A stretch of DNA of 64,000 nucleotides from Bolinopsis microptera (Eukaryota > Ctenophora > Tentaculata > Lobata > Bolinopsidae), in assembly GCF_026151205.1 (NCBI RefSeq), contig NC_087082.1, positions 8,440,901 through 8,504,900 on the forward strand, in the 5' to 3' direction. The notes under the pieces were generated by a model. The model was not told the DNA's origin, searched no databases, and saw only the letters and a program-made list of their open reading frames with translations. Every line of letters starts with the position of its first letter. The stretch's first letter is position 1. The translations under genes and the position numbers were made by a program. Shown in pieces: positions 12,345 through 22,319 of this stretch.

Positions 12345-13273
12345 TTTTTACTTACTTGATACTTGATAAGGTCTCCTCAATCATTCGAGTGGCCTGCACC
12401 AAGGAATTGCCGCTTATGTCGTATCATTTCTCTCCAGTGCTTGCGATTTCCTGCCAACTCTCGGACCTTATCAAATACAATGTCTGGATCTCCTGTAAAT
12501 GTTATTGCGTCTTCCAGGACACAGGTTCGCCAATTCTTTCTTGGCCGCCCACGTGATCTTCGGCCGTGAGCAGGTATCCAGTCAAGTAGATACTTTGGTA
12601 GCCTGGTGTCCGGCATTCTAGAAACATGTCCAAACCAGCGAAGACGGTTGGCACTGATGTAGGTTATAACCGGGTTTATTCTTGCCCGCTCCAACACTTG
12701 AACATTGCTCGTCCGGTGGAACCACTTAATTCGAAGGATTCTCCTCAAACAGTTTTGATGGAAAACTTCGAAGCGATGTAGTTGCTTTGAAGTAGTGTTC
12801 CAGACTTCGCTTCCATAAAGTAATATTGTTAGAAGTAGAACCGCTGCAACATATATCCGTATTTTGGTGTTAGTTTGGATATTGCGATTCTTCCAAATAT
12901 TACCGAGCTGATTGACTGCTCCTGAGGCTTTCTGGATCCGTGCAGGCAAGTCCCGGTCAATAGTCCCATCACTTGATATAATCGACCCAAGGTAAGTGAA
13001 GTTGCTGACTTGCTGGATAGCCGTGTCTCCTACTGTAATGTCCACCGTTGATGCTTCAGTATACGGCCTCTGTGATGTATTCTTGCCGATGGCCATAACC
13101 TCTGTTTTCTTCGCATTGATTCTGAGGCCAGCCTGAGCCGCATACTTGCATAAAAGATCAGTCGTCTCCTGGAGACCGTCCTTGGTGTTGTCCATGATAG
13201 CCAAATCATCTGCATAGTCAGTATCCAAGACGACTGTATCCTGACCAAAGCTGGTGGTAGCTCTCTGCAGCAC
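12345..13273 (-). mobile_element. 5'-truncated non-LTR retrotransposon (LINE)
   Basis: This is the 3' part of a LINE inserted on the minus strand. It keeps the C-terminal part of a reverse transcriptase (next entry). Its 3' end, just after the stop, is a short imperfect repeat (TATCAAG, TATCAAG, TAAGTA) instead of a poly(A) tract, as in RTE-like and related LINE groups. The 5' side stops abruptly near 13273, typical of incomplete reverse transcription. Confidence 0.8.
12377..13273 (-). CDS. Reverse transcriptase C-terminal fragment of a LINE
   Basis: An open frame of 298 codons with no internal stop starts just before the catalytic YADD box (DTDYADDLAIM at residues about 18-28). It continues through the thumb region (AGLRINAKKTEVM, FTYLGSIISSDG, LLYGSEVWNTT). 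The C-terminal end carries the LRWFGHVSRMP and HGRRSRGRPRKNW motifs common to one large class of animal LINE ORFs. The fingers, the earlier palm motifs and any N-terminal endonuclease are missing, so it cannot be autonomous. The intact frame suggests a relatively young insertion. The first methionine is probably internal to the original protein. Confidence 0.88.
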   Translation of the reverse strand: MLQRATTSFGQDTVVLDTDYADDLAIMDNTKDGLQETTDLLCKYAAQAGLRINAKKTEVMAIGKNTSQRPYTEASTVDITVGDTAIQQVSNFTYLGSIISSDGTIDRDLPARIQKASGAVNQLGNIWKNRNIQTNTKIRIYVAAVLLLTILLYGSEVWNTTSKQLHRFEVFHQNCLRRILRIKWFHRTSNVQVLERARINPVITYISANRLRWFGHVSRMPDTRLPKYLLDWIPAHGRRSRGRPRKNWRTCVLEDAITFTGDPDIVFDKVRELAGNRKHWREMIRHKRQFLGAGHSND

Positions 13274-13399
13274 TGCCGATTTTTAGATATCATTAAAAAT
13301 ATCGTCACAACATCAATAACAAAAGCGTCTAGCAAGGCGGAAGTTTCTTTGGCTCAATTCCAATCCCAAAAACGTGCTAACGTACTGTTGGTCGACAAA

Positions 13400-14096
13400 C
13401 CACTGTTTTGAACGATAATCGATACCATGTTACAATCAAAATCTTTAATACAAATGACAACGTTAAGTTGATACAATAAAATTTACATAAATTGATATGA
13501 ACAGTCAATGTTCATAAAACAAAAGGTATGACAAAATCATGACCAAATTACAGTGGTCATGATATATCCTATAGTGATAATGACCACAGTCCCCTGCGAA
13601 GAAGGAAAATCTGACAATCCGATCGTTGGGTTCAGTTGTCGTATTTCCAATTTAGGTGCAGTTGTGATATGACCTGGGTTCAGTTGTCGTTTTGGGATTT
13701 AAGCTGATTGGTCACCCAATTAAGCTGATTGGTCACCCAATTAAGCTGATTGGGTGCCTGTTAACTGCGTGTGAACTAGGTTTAATTGGGTTCAGTTGTC
13801 GGTCACCTACATTCCTTCTTCATTGTATTTGTCATTTACCGAATACCAGTCTGCCACTGCAATTGCCTGCAGTTCTCGGGCCTTCTCCGCTATGGTTTCG
13901 TGAAGCAAAGAATTAGTACTGACATTGCCTACTTCTCTAAATTTCGGTTAAAATAAAAGATCGTGTGAATCACATACAGTGAAAAATGAAGATGACTCTA
14001 AAGTCTAAATGGATATACAAAATATGTAGGTACGTATATACTTACTCTGTCCTTGTCATACCTACTTTTTCAGCTGAATCAGTTATCTACATTCTA
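13400..14096. other. Gene-free spacer with AAGCTGATTGG repeats
   Basis: A phrase reading AAGCTGATTGGTCACCCAAT is repeated in tandem at 13698-13760, set among three GGGTTCAGTTGTCG words (13628, 13678, 13786). The open frame at 13692-13916 is produced by this repeat. The inverted CCAAT words are a by-product of the repeat and are not adjacent to a gene. Confidence 0.55.
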
Positions 14097-14863
14097 CAGG
14101 GTGGGCCAAAAGTCAGTGTGCAAACGTTGGCCTTAATAGCTCAGTCACTGAGTGCTCAATTGAAATACTTCCTTCTGGTATGACTTAGTACCACTACTGG
14201 TTCGAGGAATTTGTCAACTCGAAAAATATTCGCGTTCATTTTTTTCAAATGGAGGTTCATTTTCACATTTATTTGATAGTTTGGATAGTCGGATCAAGCT
14301 AAATTTTATTGAATTGTGTTTGGCCATTCGAATTACGTTTGTCCTGAAAGAATTAGAACTGTAGCTTCTCAGATGACCGAGATATGAAGCATAACGAGTT
14401 TATTCATTACGTGTGATCAGGTGATTGGTTTACCTAATCACGTGATAAGGTGCCCCCGTTAACTACCCTGTTAAACATTATGGGAATTGTTAAGGGTGCC
14501 CAATTAAGGTGTCGTGTCACGGTGTCACATAATCACCCAGTCAATTTTGTTAACGAGATACACAAAATGCTTGATAACTTCGTCATTTCTAATCCGTTTT
14601 GCCTCATGTTTTCGGATCATATGCAACATTTGATAATCTACCGTCTCTGAAAAAATTAGGCGTTCAGCATGTTCAGAGAAAACAATATAGGTGTTTTAAT
14701 ATTGAATGGGCGTGGTCTAAAATATTCGAATTTTCAAATTTTGACGACGGAATCCTCGAACCAGTAAGTACAGTATGCCATCTGCAAAGCAACAGCTCTC
14801 AAATATAAAACACGGCGGAGGTATAAGACCCAACGTTTGCACACTGACTTTTGGCCCACCCTG
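14097..14863. mobile_element. 767-bp mariner-like non-autonomous TIR element
   Basis: The terminal inverted repeats pair over about 34 bases, starting CAGGGTGGGCCAAAAGTCAG and continuing TGTGCAAACGTTGG on the left, with the exact complement at the right end. Both ends abut a TA dinucleotide (14095-14096 and 14864-14865), the Tc1/mariner target duplication. The interior has no transposase; the open frames at 14450-14808 show no similarity. A decayed relative lies at 8005-8725. Confidence 0.9.
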
Positions 14864-14865
14864 TA

Positions 14866-15467
14866 CATTCTCCCCATTTTTGCTAAAACCTCTAATTAAC
14901 TGAAACTCCAAAGATATATAATTTTGATCATGATGCACGAGTTTAGTCACGTAGTTTTCAAAAACAACGTTAATTGTGATCTATATCTGATATTTGAATC
15001 CTTCAATTATGCTATATCAATATGAAACCACCTTAGAAATTGTAACGAGGTCCTAGCATTCCAAAGGTTTAAGGTATTACAATCTCATTAATCTGAGATT
15101 TTAATGTCTGGCCCTCTGGCTCTGGGTCGAGTGTCATTAAGACAGTTAATTGCGTGCTAAATTTTACAGTCACCTCATTACAGCAAAGGTAATTAAGAGG
15201 TAATTGTGTGTAATTAGCTAATTAGTTATCAAGCACTTCCTAGAAACGTCTACTTAAACCAGCTCTATCTTGAAATTGATTAGATTTGATTGCGTTCATC
15301 ACACCTGTTGCTTTCGAATCTCATATCCGAAATTTTTACATTTTGTTTTACTTGTTTGATGTTAATATGTCCAAAAACATAGCCAGCTTAATAGCGTTAA
15401 TTATTTGTGTTTACGTTTATCCATTTACGTTTTAAATAAAAATTGTTTACTTTACGTATATATAGTA
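14866..15467. other. Gene-free spacer
   Basis: AT-rich sequence with no recognised exon, RNA gene or repeat unit. It separates the mariner-like element from the large TIR element. Confidence 0.5.
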
Positions 15468-18326
15468 TACGGACACGTTCATTTGAGTTTGAGGATATTG
15501 GTAAATATAAGTGACCCTATTAAAAGGCACAGTGTAGTTGACTTTGTCACACTATGAAATTACACAAACCCTTGATGGTTAGGATAATCGTCTCATCCTC
15601 TAGGCTAACTTTGTCACATAACGATATCTTAATCAGGTGATAAGAGTTTGCTTAAATACGGCCGGCACGGAAATGGTTACATTGTCACACTATAAACATG
15701 TGACAGAGTAAATATGGACCCCTTGCTGCCGTTTTTTACCAAAATTTTGAGTGTCCAGTTGATTGGATGGGTACATATGACCATTACCTACATATTTGAA
15801 GACTTTTTTCGTTAGATGGTGCACTCAGGTTTACTCTGTCACACATTTAAGAAAATATGTGAACAATGTTTAGGGAACCCTGATAAGCAATGCTGAGTAG
15901 TGTAGGTTTAGTTAATGGCCTGGAAGTGCTAGGAATTGTTATTATATCATATAGTCGTAAGGAATTAAAACACAGAAGGCACAGACAAGTTTACTTTGTC
16001 ACATAATCTTGATGATATCTGAACATGTGTGAAATTGAACAAATAATGATATACCAGCTTAAACCTTTTGTATTACGTACTATGGATCAAACAACACTGC
16101 TAGTACCATGCACCAGTCACATAAATCATTATCGGGTGGTAATCCGTAATATGGTAACAGTGTCACAATTAAACTACCGCAACATGGTCAAAAATAGGGT
16201 AATTTTGTCACAAAAAAATTATTATAACTCTGTCAGCTCCTTGCTGGCAAAATAACTAGTTTATCGAAATTTTTTTGATGATAAAATTACATAGTATTCT
16301 AATAGAGGTATATAGTTCTTCAAAATAGGGGCAAGACCTGTTTACTTTGTCACATCAGTTATTATAAGAGTTAGGTAATCGTCATCAGATTAACCGATCT
16401 TTTTCGTAGTATGGATCGATTAATATAGGCAATAAAGCATCCTAATTCCTATGCCAATTTTAACACACTGTCTTGATATTGTTGGGGCAGGAAAAGTTAA
16501 TTTTGTCACATTTTTAGTGATTTTGACAAATTTAACCTAAAATTGTTAAACTTGAGCTCTGATGTTCTGGACAATATTCTACCAATCGTTTCTGAAAGAA
16601 TGTTGAATTCTAATACAGTTATAGATCTTCAAAATAGGGGCAAGACATGTTTACTTTGTCACATCAGTTATTATTAGAGTTAGGTAATCGTCATCACATT
16701 AGCATATTACATTCTTTTGTAGTTTGGATTGATTTATTTAGGTAATAAAGCAGCCTATGCTAATTTTTACACACTATCTTGAAATTGTTGGGGCAGGAAA
16801 AGTTAATTTTGTCACATTTTTAGTGACTTTGACAAATTTAACCTAAAATTGCTAAACTTGAGCTCTGATGTTCTGGACAATATTCTACCAATCGTTTCTG
16901 AAAGAGTATTGAATTCTAATACAGTCATAGATCTTCAAAATAGGGGCAAGACATGTTTACTTTGTCACATCAGTTATTATTAGAGTTAGGTAATCGTCAT
17001 CACATTAACATATATTCTTTTGTAGTTTGGATTGATTTATTTAGGTAATAAAGCAGCCTATGCTAATTTTTACACACTATCTTGAAATTGTTGGGGCAGG
17101 AAAAGTTAATTTTGTCACATTTTTAGTGACTTTGACAAATTTAACCTAAAATTGCTAAACTTGAGCTCTGATGTTCTGGACAATATTCTACCAATTTTTT
17201 CTGAAAGAATTTTGAATTCTAAAAGAGTTATAGAATATATAGATCTTCAAAATAGGGGCAAGACATGTTTACTTTGTCACATCAGTTATTATAAGAGTTA
17301 GGTAATCGTCATCAGATTAACCGATCTTTTTCGTAGTATGGATCGATTAATATAGGCAATAAAGCATCCTAATTCCTATGCCAATTTTAACACACTGTCT
17401 TGATATTGTTGGGGCAGGAAAAGTTAATTTTGTCACATTTTTAGTGACTTTGACAAATTTAACCTAAAATTGTTAAACTTGAGCTCTGATGTTCTGGACA
17501 ATATTCTACCAATCGTTTCTGAAAGAATGTTGAATTCTAATAGAGATATAGGTCTTCAAAATAGGGGCAAGACATGTTTACTTTGTCACATCAGTTATTA
17601 TAAGAGTTATTATAAGAGACTATTTCATTATATAATCATTGTTTTTAACCTATTTATGATTTCGTATAATTTTTTGTGACAATGTAAACATCAACTGATC
17701 TTAACTTGCATCAGCTACATTGTCATCATGTAAAGTTTTTCCGCCTTTCAAACCAAAATCAGATATAAATAATTCGCCCAAAATTTTAAATTCCATATAT
17801 TGTGACAGAATTAACCTCATTTCCCAATAACCAAGTGCCTGTAATAGCTAACTATTCAAAGCAACATATTTTAGGGCTATGATTGGTACTCCGTACTTGG
17901 TAGATCAACCATCAAATAATGAGTAAAAAGGGTTTTGAGGACACCTCACAGTAGAATAGAGGTATGGTATTCTGAGTGTGACAAAGTTACCTAAATATTG
18001 CCTTGTAACCGTTCCATCCGTGCCCTTTAACCAATGTTGTATCATAATTGTTAGATTGACCTAATCTACTATGTTTCAGACCTAGGAATGATAATTAGAC
18101 AACTGCAGTTAACTAAGTCACAAAAATGTGACATTTGAAACATTATAGTGCCTAACAACAATAGATTTTCTTTCTGAGCAGTGCATATGGGAGTATGGGT
18201 TACGTGGCTAATGTTCAGAACTTCTGAACGTGCTAGGTTAATAGATGTCAAAATTAAGCCTCTATCGTCAAAAACGCTATTATTTTTGTTTACCAATATC
18301 CTCAAACTCAAATGAACGTGTCCATA
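15468..18326. mobile_element. 2.9-kb TIR element filled with TTTGTCACA motifs
   Basis: The ends are inverted repeats of about 34 bases: GGACACGTTCATTTGAGTTT GAGGATATTGGTAAA on the left (15471-15505) and its complement at 18290-18323. The interior contains no transposase frame. It carries many copies of a TTTACTTTGTCACA-like word, spaced from tens to about 150 bases apart and in both orientations, and an internal tandem array (16315-17580). A second, inverted and shorter member lies at 61463-63044. Target duplication is unclear because TATA sequence flanks both copies. Confidence 0.85.
16315..17600. repeat. Tandem array of a ~306-312-base unit inside the TIR element
   Basis: Units start at about 16315, 16625, 16931, 17243 and 17552 (the last partial), each with CTTCAAAATAGGGGCAAGAC, TTTACTTTGTCACATCAG, GGCAGGAAAAGTTAATTTTG, TCACATTTTTAGTGA and GATGTTCTGGACAATATTCT. 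Units 1 and 4 share ATGGATCGATTAATATAGGC whereas units 2 and 3 share TTGGATTGATTTATTTAGG, so the array has a higher-order pattern. Confidence 0.9.
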
Positions 18327-18569
18327 TACGACATACAATTTAATTGTTTTTTCTAATTTACTGTTTTAGCCTTTATCCTTAGGTTTTATCACTGCTGGAT
18401 CTTGAAATGCGCAGCTAATGTTATGACATTGACAGTTAATGTCATCTCAACAATCCACAGACCGCAGCCTTTGTCATTTCTGCAAAATATAGCTATATAA
18501 GTATATAGCGATCAACAACATTATTGATCCTGGACCAGAGGTGAGTATAATGAAACACGCATTGCACAT

Positions 18570-19415
18570 ACAAATGTCTTTTATTTTATTTGTCTTTGCT
18601 CGCGCTGAACACAACGTAATTCTACGTAACAACCACAAAACCGATCAAAAGACAAAATGTCGCTCGCAAATCTTTGCACGTGCATGTGCGTGTAACAATC
18701 CTCGTTACCATGGTTACTTTGCAACCTTTTGCTTTTTGGCTCATTTGCACGTGGGCGGTTGTACAGACATTCTACATTATACAGAAACTAGAAAGCCCGT
18801 GGTAACAGGGACGAAGCTAGTAGTATTCTTTGAAAGAAAATTGTAATCGCAACAAAAAATATCCATCCCAACCGAAGATACAGCCGATTTAAATATAAAA
18901 CACTTTAAACACAACATAAAAACAACAAAACCGATCAAAATGACGTTAAAACAATCTTTGCACGTGCACGTGCGCATTAAAACACCGTTGCTATGGAACG
19001 TTTTGGTTGTTACCTAAATTCTTATTTTTCATCTAATTTGCACGTGGGCGGTCGTACATACAGACAACAAAAACAATTCTTTGAATTATATACAGAAATA
19101 ATTCTTTGAATTATAACAGAGACTAGAAGTAGAAAGCCCATGGTCACAGGGCACACTGCACAGGGAGGAAGCTTATAATACTAATAGTATTCTTTGGTAG
19201 TAATTTTTATCGCATCAAAAAATATCCGTCACAACCGAAGATACAGCCGATTAAAATGTAGCTCGCACTCATGAACACAACGCAATTACCACAAAACCAA
19301 TCAAAATGTCGGTTGCAAATCTTTGCACGTGCATGTGCGTTTCAACACCGTTGACTGGTTACTATGCAACTTCTTATTTCTCGTCTAATTTGCACGTGGG
19401 CGGTCGTACATATGT
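18570..19415 (-). repeat. Three tandem ~300-base CACGTG-rich units, inverted relative to 9.6 kb
   Basis: The same unit as at 9555-10200, but on the other strand, in about three copies (near 18570-18800, 18801-19140 and 19141-19415). Each keeps TTTGCACGTGGGCGGTCGTA, a TTGCACGTGCA(T/C)GTGCG block and GATACAGCCGATT. The open frame at 18541-18846 arises from this repeat. Confidence 0.8.
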
Positions 19416-19439
19416 TATGTATTTGTAAAACATATGTTT

Positions 19440-19810
19440 TTTTGTTTTTGTGAAAAACTGTCTCGATCACGTGATATATTTTGACCTTATAAGGAAGTTA
19501 GTCTAATTTCTCGTTAGGGTTATATATAATATATAATACATTATAGGGTTTCAGCTTACCTGGGGACCCCAGGCTAGTTCATAAACGAATAAAGATTCGG
19601 CGGAATGACAGGCTGAGCGCCGCCCAGTAAGTGGTAAGGTTTTAGCATATGTTTTTGTTAAGGATTGGGTTAGGGTTTTTGTTAAGGATTGCGTTGGGAT
19701 CAGATTAGAGGGTTCCTGTTAGGGTTTCGAAAAGTCGTTCAGAACCAGCTAGAGAACGGTTTGAAAAAGTCACGTGACAGTCAAGTGTAGAGTAATTAAT
19801 CATCATCCAT
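19440..19810. mobile_element. Left-truncated copy of the 9-bp-TSD MITE family
   Basis: It starts inside the family consensus at GTGAAAAACTGTCTCGATCA and runs to the family right end (GTAGAGTAATTAATCATCATCC). It is interrupted at 19555-19629 by a copy of the short dispersed repeat, so that repeat inserted later than this MITE. Confidence 0.7.
19555..19629 (-). repeat. Short dispersed repeat, copy 3
   Basis: It begins CTTACCTGGGGACCCCAGGC and ends GGCTGAGCGCCGCCCAGTAA, on the minus strand relative to copies 1 and 2. It lies inside an otherwise collinear MITE copy, so its edges show the real size of the mobile unit (about 75 bases). Confidence 0.75.
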
Positions 19811-19956
19811 TCAGTGAACTTAGCATGTAATAATCTTAAACCCACATGCATGAATGCACGCGCTCCCACTGAATATCGCGAATATTTATATTTTATATGT
19901 TAAAGTAGTAGTAGTAGTAAAAAGGCTCTGGTATTATATTATATCAGTGATTATAT

Positions 19957-20628
19957 TGACCATTGTTAATGGTCTGGCCCGGCACGCGCTACTTCGTAGC
20001 ACTTGCCATCGGGCCAGTAACATTTCGAGAAGAAAGCGGCGCGCGCTACTTCGAAGAAATTTAGACGAGTAACATCCGTTAATGATTATATTACCTGATA
20101 TATACCTGATATATATTGCTTGATATAATATGAGGACCTCAGGCTTTAAATTTTCTGTTTATAAACAAATTGAAAATCCGGTGGAATGACAGTGGACGGG
20201 CTGAGCGCCTCCCAGTTTGACATATTACGTTGCATGCGCCATTGGCCATGCCACTTTTCGCGCGCGAAGCCGCCGAAGATATAATATTTGGGATACGTAA
20301 CATGTATCAACGCCCAGTAATCATATATGATATAATCAGAAATATAAACATTGATTTGGTGCTGTGGCATGTGGTATGATCTAGTGGAAAGTAAATTTGA
20401 GATTAATTTGCAATCAGCAATGTTATAATTTTGGATGCTGATTCAAAATGACTCTCGATCCATGACCTATATAATAGGTCTACTACTAGGTCAGAGGCCT
20501 AGGGTCGGTAAAATTTTGACGGATGTTACTCGTCTAAATTTCTTCGAAGTAGCGCGCGCCGCTTTCTTCTCGAAATGGCACGAGCTACGAAGTAGCGCGC
20601 GCCGGGCCAGATCATTAACAATGGTCAA
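19957..20628. mobile_element. ~670-bp element with ~115-bp GC-rich inverted arms
   Basis: The left arm (19957-20080) starts TTGACCATTGTTAATGGTCT and includes CGGCGCGCGCTACTTCGAAG. The right arm (20515-20628) is its reverse complement, apart from an 11-base segment (CGGGCCAGTAA-like) present only on the left and a few substitutions. The arms also contain inner repeats of GCGCGCTACTTCG. The central part is AT-rich and hosts one short dispersed repeat (20131-20216). No transposase is seen. Confidence 0.85.
20131..20216 (-). repeat. Short dispersed repeat, copy 4
   Basis: It begins TGAGGACCTCAGGC and ends GGGCTGAGCGCCTCCCAG; it is more diverged than the copy at 19555. It is nested between the arms of the inverted-arm element. 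Confidence 0.65.
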
Positions 20629-20842
20629 GGTAAAATTATGTATTCCTAAGGAGTAATATATTAATCTATATAAACGCAAACGGATTATATTAATATAACG
20701 CAAACAGCAAAGGGGTAAAATTAAAAACTATTTTGGCCTTAGTCACACTATTCTGCAAAACCGAAAATGGCCATGGAAAAACCATAATTGATAATAATCC
20801 GCACGCGCTGCAATTTGTTGCAGAGCCAGAATTTGGAATTAA

Positions 20843-20964
20843 TGGGTGATACTCGTAAAATATTTGATTAAATTAATTATATTAAACAGTCAACAGTCGA
20901 CGATCGAGTACAACTCGGCGTGCGCGTGGCGTTTTGATAGCATATAGGGTATAGACCTACAAAG
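20843..20964 (+). repeat. GGGTGATACTCGTAAAATAT dispersed repeat, copy 1
   Basis: A ~100-120-base block starting GGGTGATACTCGTAAAATAT and ending near TATAGACCTACAAA, with an internal GTCGACGATCGAGTACAACT phrase. Other copies: 21745-21846 (plus) and 58700-58794 (minus), and a fragment near 2289. The function is unknown and no coding frame is conserved. Confidence 0.65.
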
Positions 20965-21341
20965 CCAAAACACAAAACAAATAAACACATGTGAAATTTT
21001 TTACAAATTTGATATGTTTGACTTAGCTTTGATCATTGATATTACATTTGACGTTACATTTTTCCTTTTTAATTGTTAATTGGCCCTTTTTGCGCGCAAA
21101 AAAGCTAAACCATAAACACTAAACACTAAAGGAAATACAACGTGTATCAAGTAAGCAATTTGTATTCATTTTTAGCTCTAATTTTGGTGCTTATTTTATT
21201 TTTAAAATCATTTAATATCCATATTACGCGGCACTTTTATTAATTTTCAGAACTACAATTTTTTAATCTGCACACTAATAAATAAATTGTGTGGAATAAT
21301 CAGCTATATTAGGTTAAGTTTTTTAAACATGTGCATGTAAC

Positions 21342-21733
21342 CGCTTTTACTAAATCGCTCGCCCAAATTTTAAGAAAATTCTTATGAAAAGGCCCTTTCG
21401 GTATGAAATTAGTCTCGATCGGTGTATTTTTGGACGCTGATTCCGAATCACCCCCCCCCCCCCATGACGCGACGTAGGGTAAAAATGCTTCCCTGGAGAG
21501 TTATGGGCAAAAAACCATTTTGGTCACGTGACAGGCTAGTAAAACATGAATTCGATTGTTTAGGGCTCGGGTTAGGGTAACGGTTGTGGTAAGGGTTATG
21601 GATAGCTAGCTTCGGGGTTATGGTTAGGGTTGGGTTTAGAGTTTATGTAAAACCGTTTTCAGTTTTGTACGGCTGCAATACCATAAAAACCAAAGTCACG
21701 TGAAATTTTTGGGCGAGCGAATTAGTAAAAGCC
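21342..21733. mobile_element. 392-bp MITE, variant of the 9-bp-TSD family
   Basis: The termini are CGCTTTTACTAAATCGCTCG CCC and its inverted partner (GGGCGAGCGAATTAGTAAAA GCC). They are flanked by GCATGTAAC (21333-21341) and GCATGTGAC (21734-21742), a 9-bp target duplication with one mismatch. The core shares the GGACGCTGATTCCGAATCAC and TTAGGG-rich landmarks of the family, but the terminal repeats differ from those at 37.5 and 46.1 kb. It includes a C12 homopolymer near 21453. Confidence 0.85.
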
Positions 21734-21744
21734 GCATGTGACAT

Positions 21745-21846
21745 TAAACGGGTGATACTCGTAAAATATCTGTTCCATATATTCAATATTGGGACCGTCG
21801 ACAAGTCCAACTCGGTGCGCGTCCTGGTAGGTTGTAAACCTACAAA
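21745..21846 (+). repeat. GGGTGATACTCGTAAAATAT dispersed repeat, copy 2
   Basis: It contains GGGTGATACTCGTAAAATAT and then CCGTCGACAAGTCCAACTCG and GTGCGCGTCCTGG. It begins directly beside the target duplication of the MITE at 21342, so the MITE may have inserted at the edge of this repeat. Confidence 0.65.
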
Positions 21847-22194
21847 TGTGACATACGCAGTGATTTAGAGTGCTGATATTGATAAGTAGTGGAAACTGAT
21901 TGCTTAATTTCTGTAATAATATGTTTTATTTCTGACTTCCTCATCAGACTATTATTTATTACTTATATAACTATATTTATTAGCCAGCTACTTATTATAT
22001 TCATTATTGTACGTCATGTCATGTAACATGTAAGCGCCGCGCATTATATTACGCGCGGCTCACAAGATATTGAATAAAAAACGTGTTGCGCAGGAGTGCC
22101 TAACTCGCCCACTAAGGAAGTGCAATTATTCCATATACGGCTCAATTTAGTCACGTGTGTCGAGAGAGCCCTTGCCGTGCTCTCTGTGATTGTG

Positions 22195-22319
22195 CGGCTG
22201 AGTTGTGTTTAGCCAATAGCAGTTTGTAGTTTGTAGTGCATTGTACAATCAGAGTTATTCTGCCCTGGAGGAGGGATATTTGTTTAGATCTGGACAAAAT
22301 TTAGATCGGGTGCAAAGTA
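22195..22319 (+). promoter_or_regulatory. Probable NFYA proximal promoter and 5' leader with a CCAAT box
   Basis: About 100 bases upstream of the NFYA start, AGCCAATAGC (CCAAT at 22213-22217) matches the NF-Y recognition core on the coding strand. A GC-richer run with CACGTG (22152) lies just upstream and no TATA box is evident. Because the downstream gene encodes the NF-Y DNA-binding subunit, autoregulation is possible. The transcription start was not determined. Confidence 0.5.

Noticed and set aside
20843-21846. Hammerhead-type ribozyme in the GGGTGATACTCG repeat
   Set aside because: The conserved CUGAUGA and GAAA core strings are absent from the copies I read.
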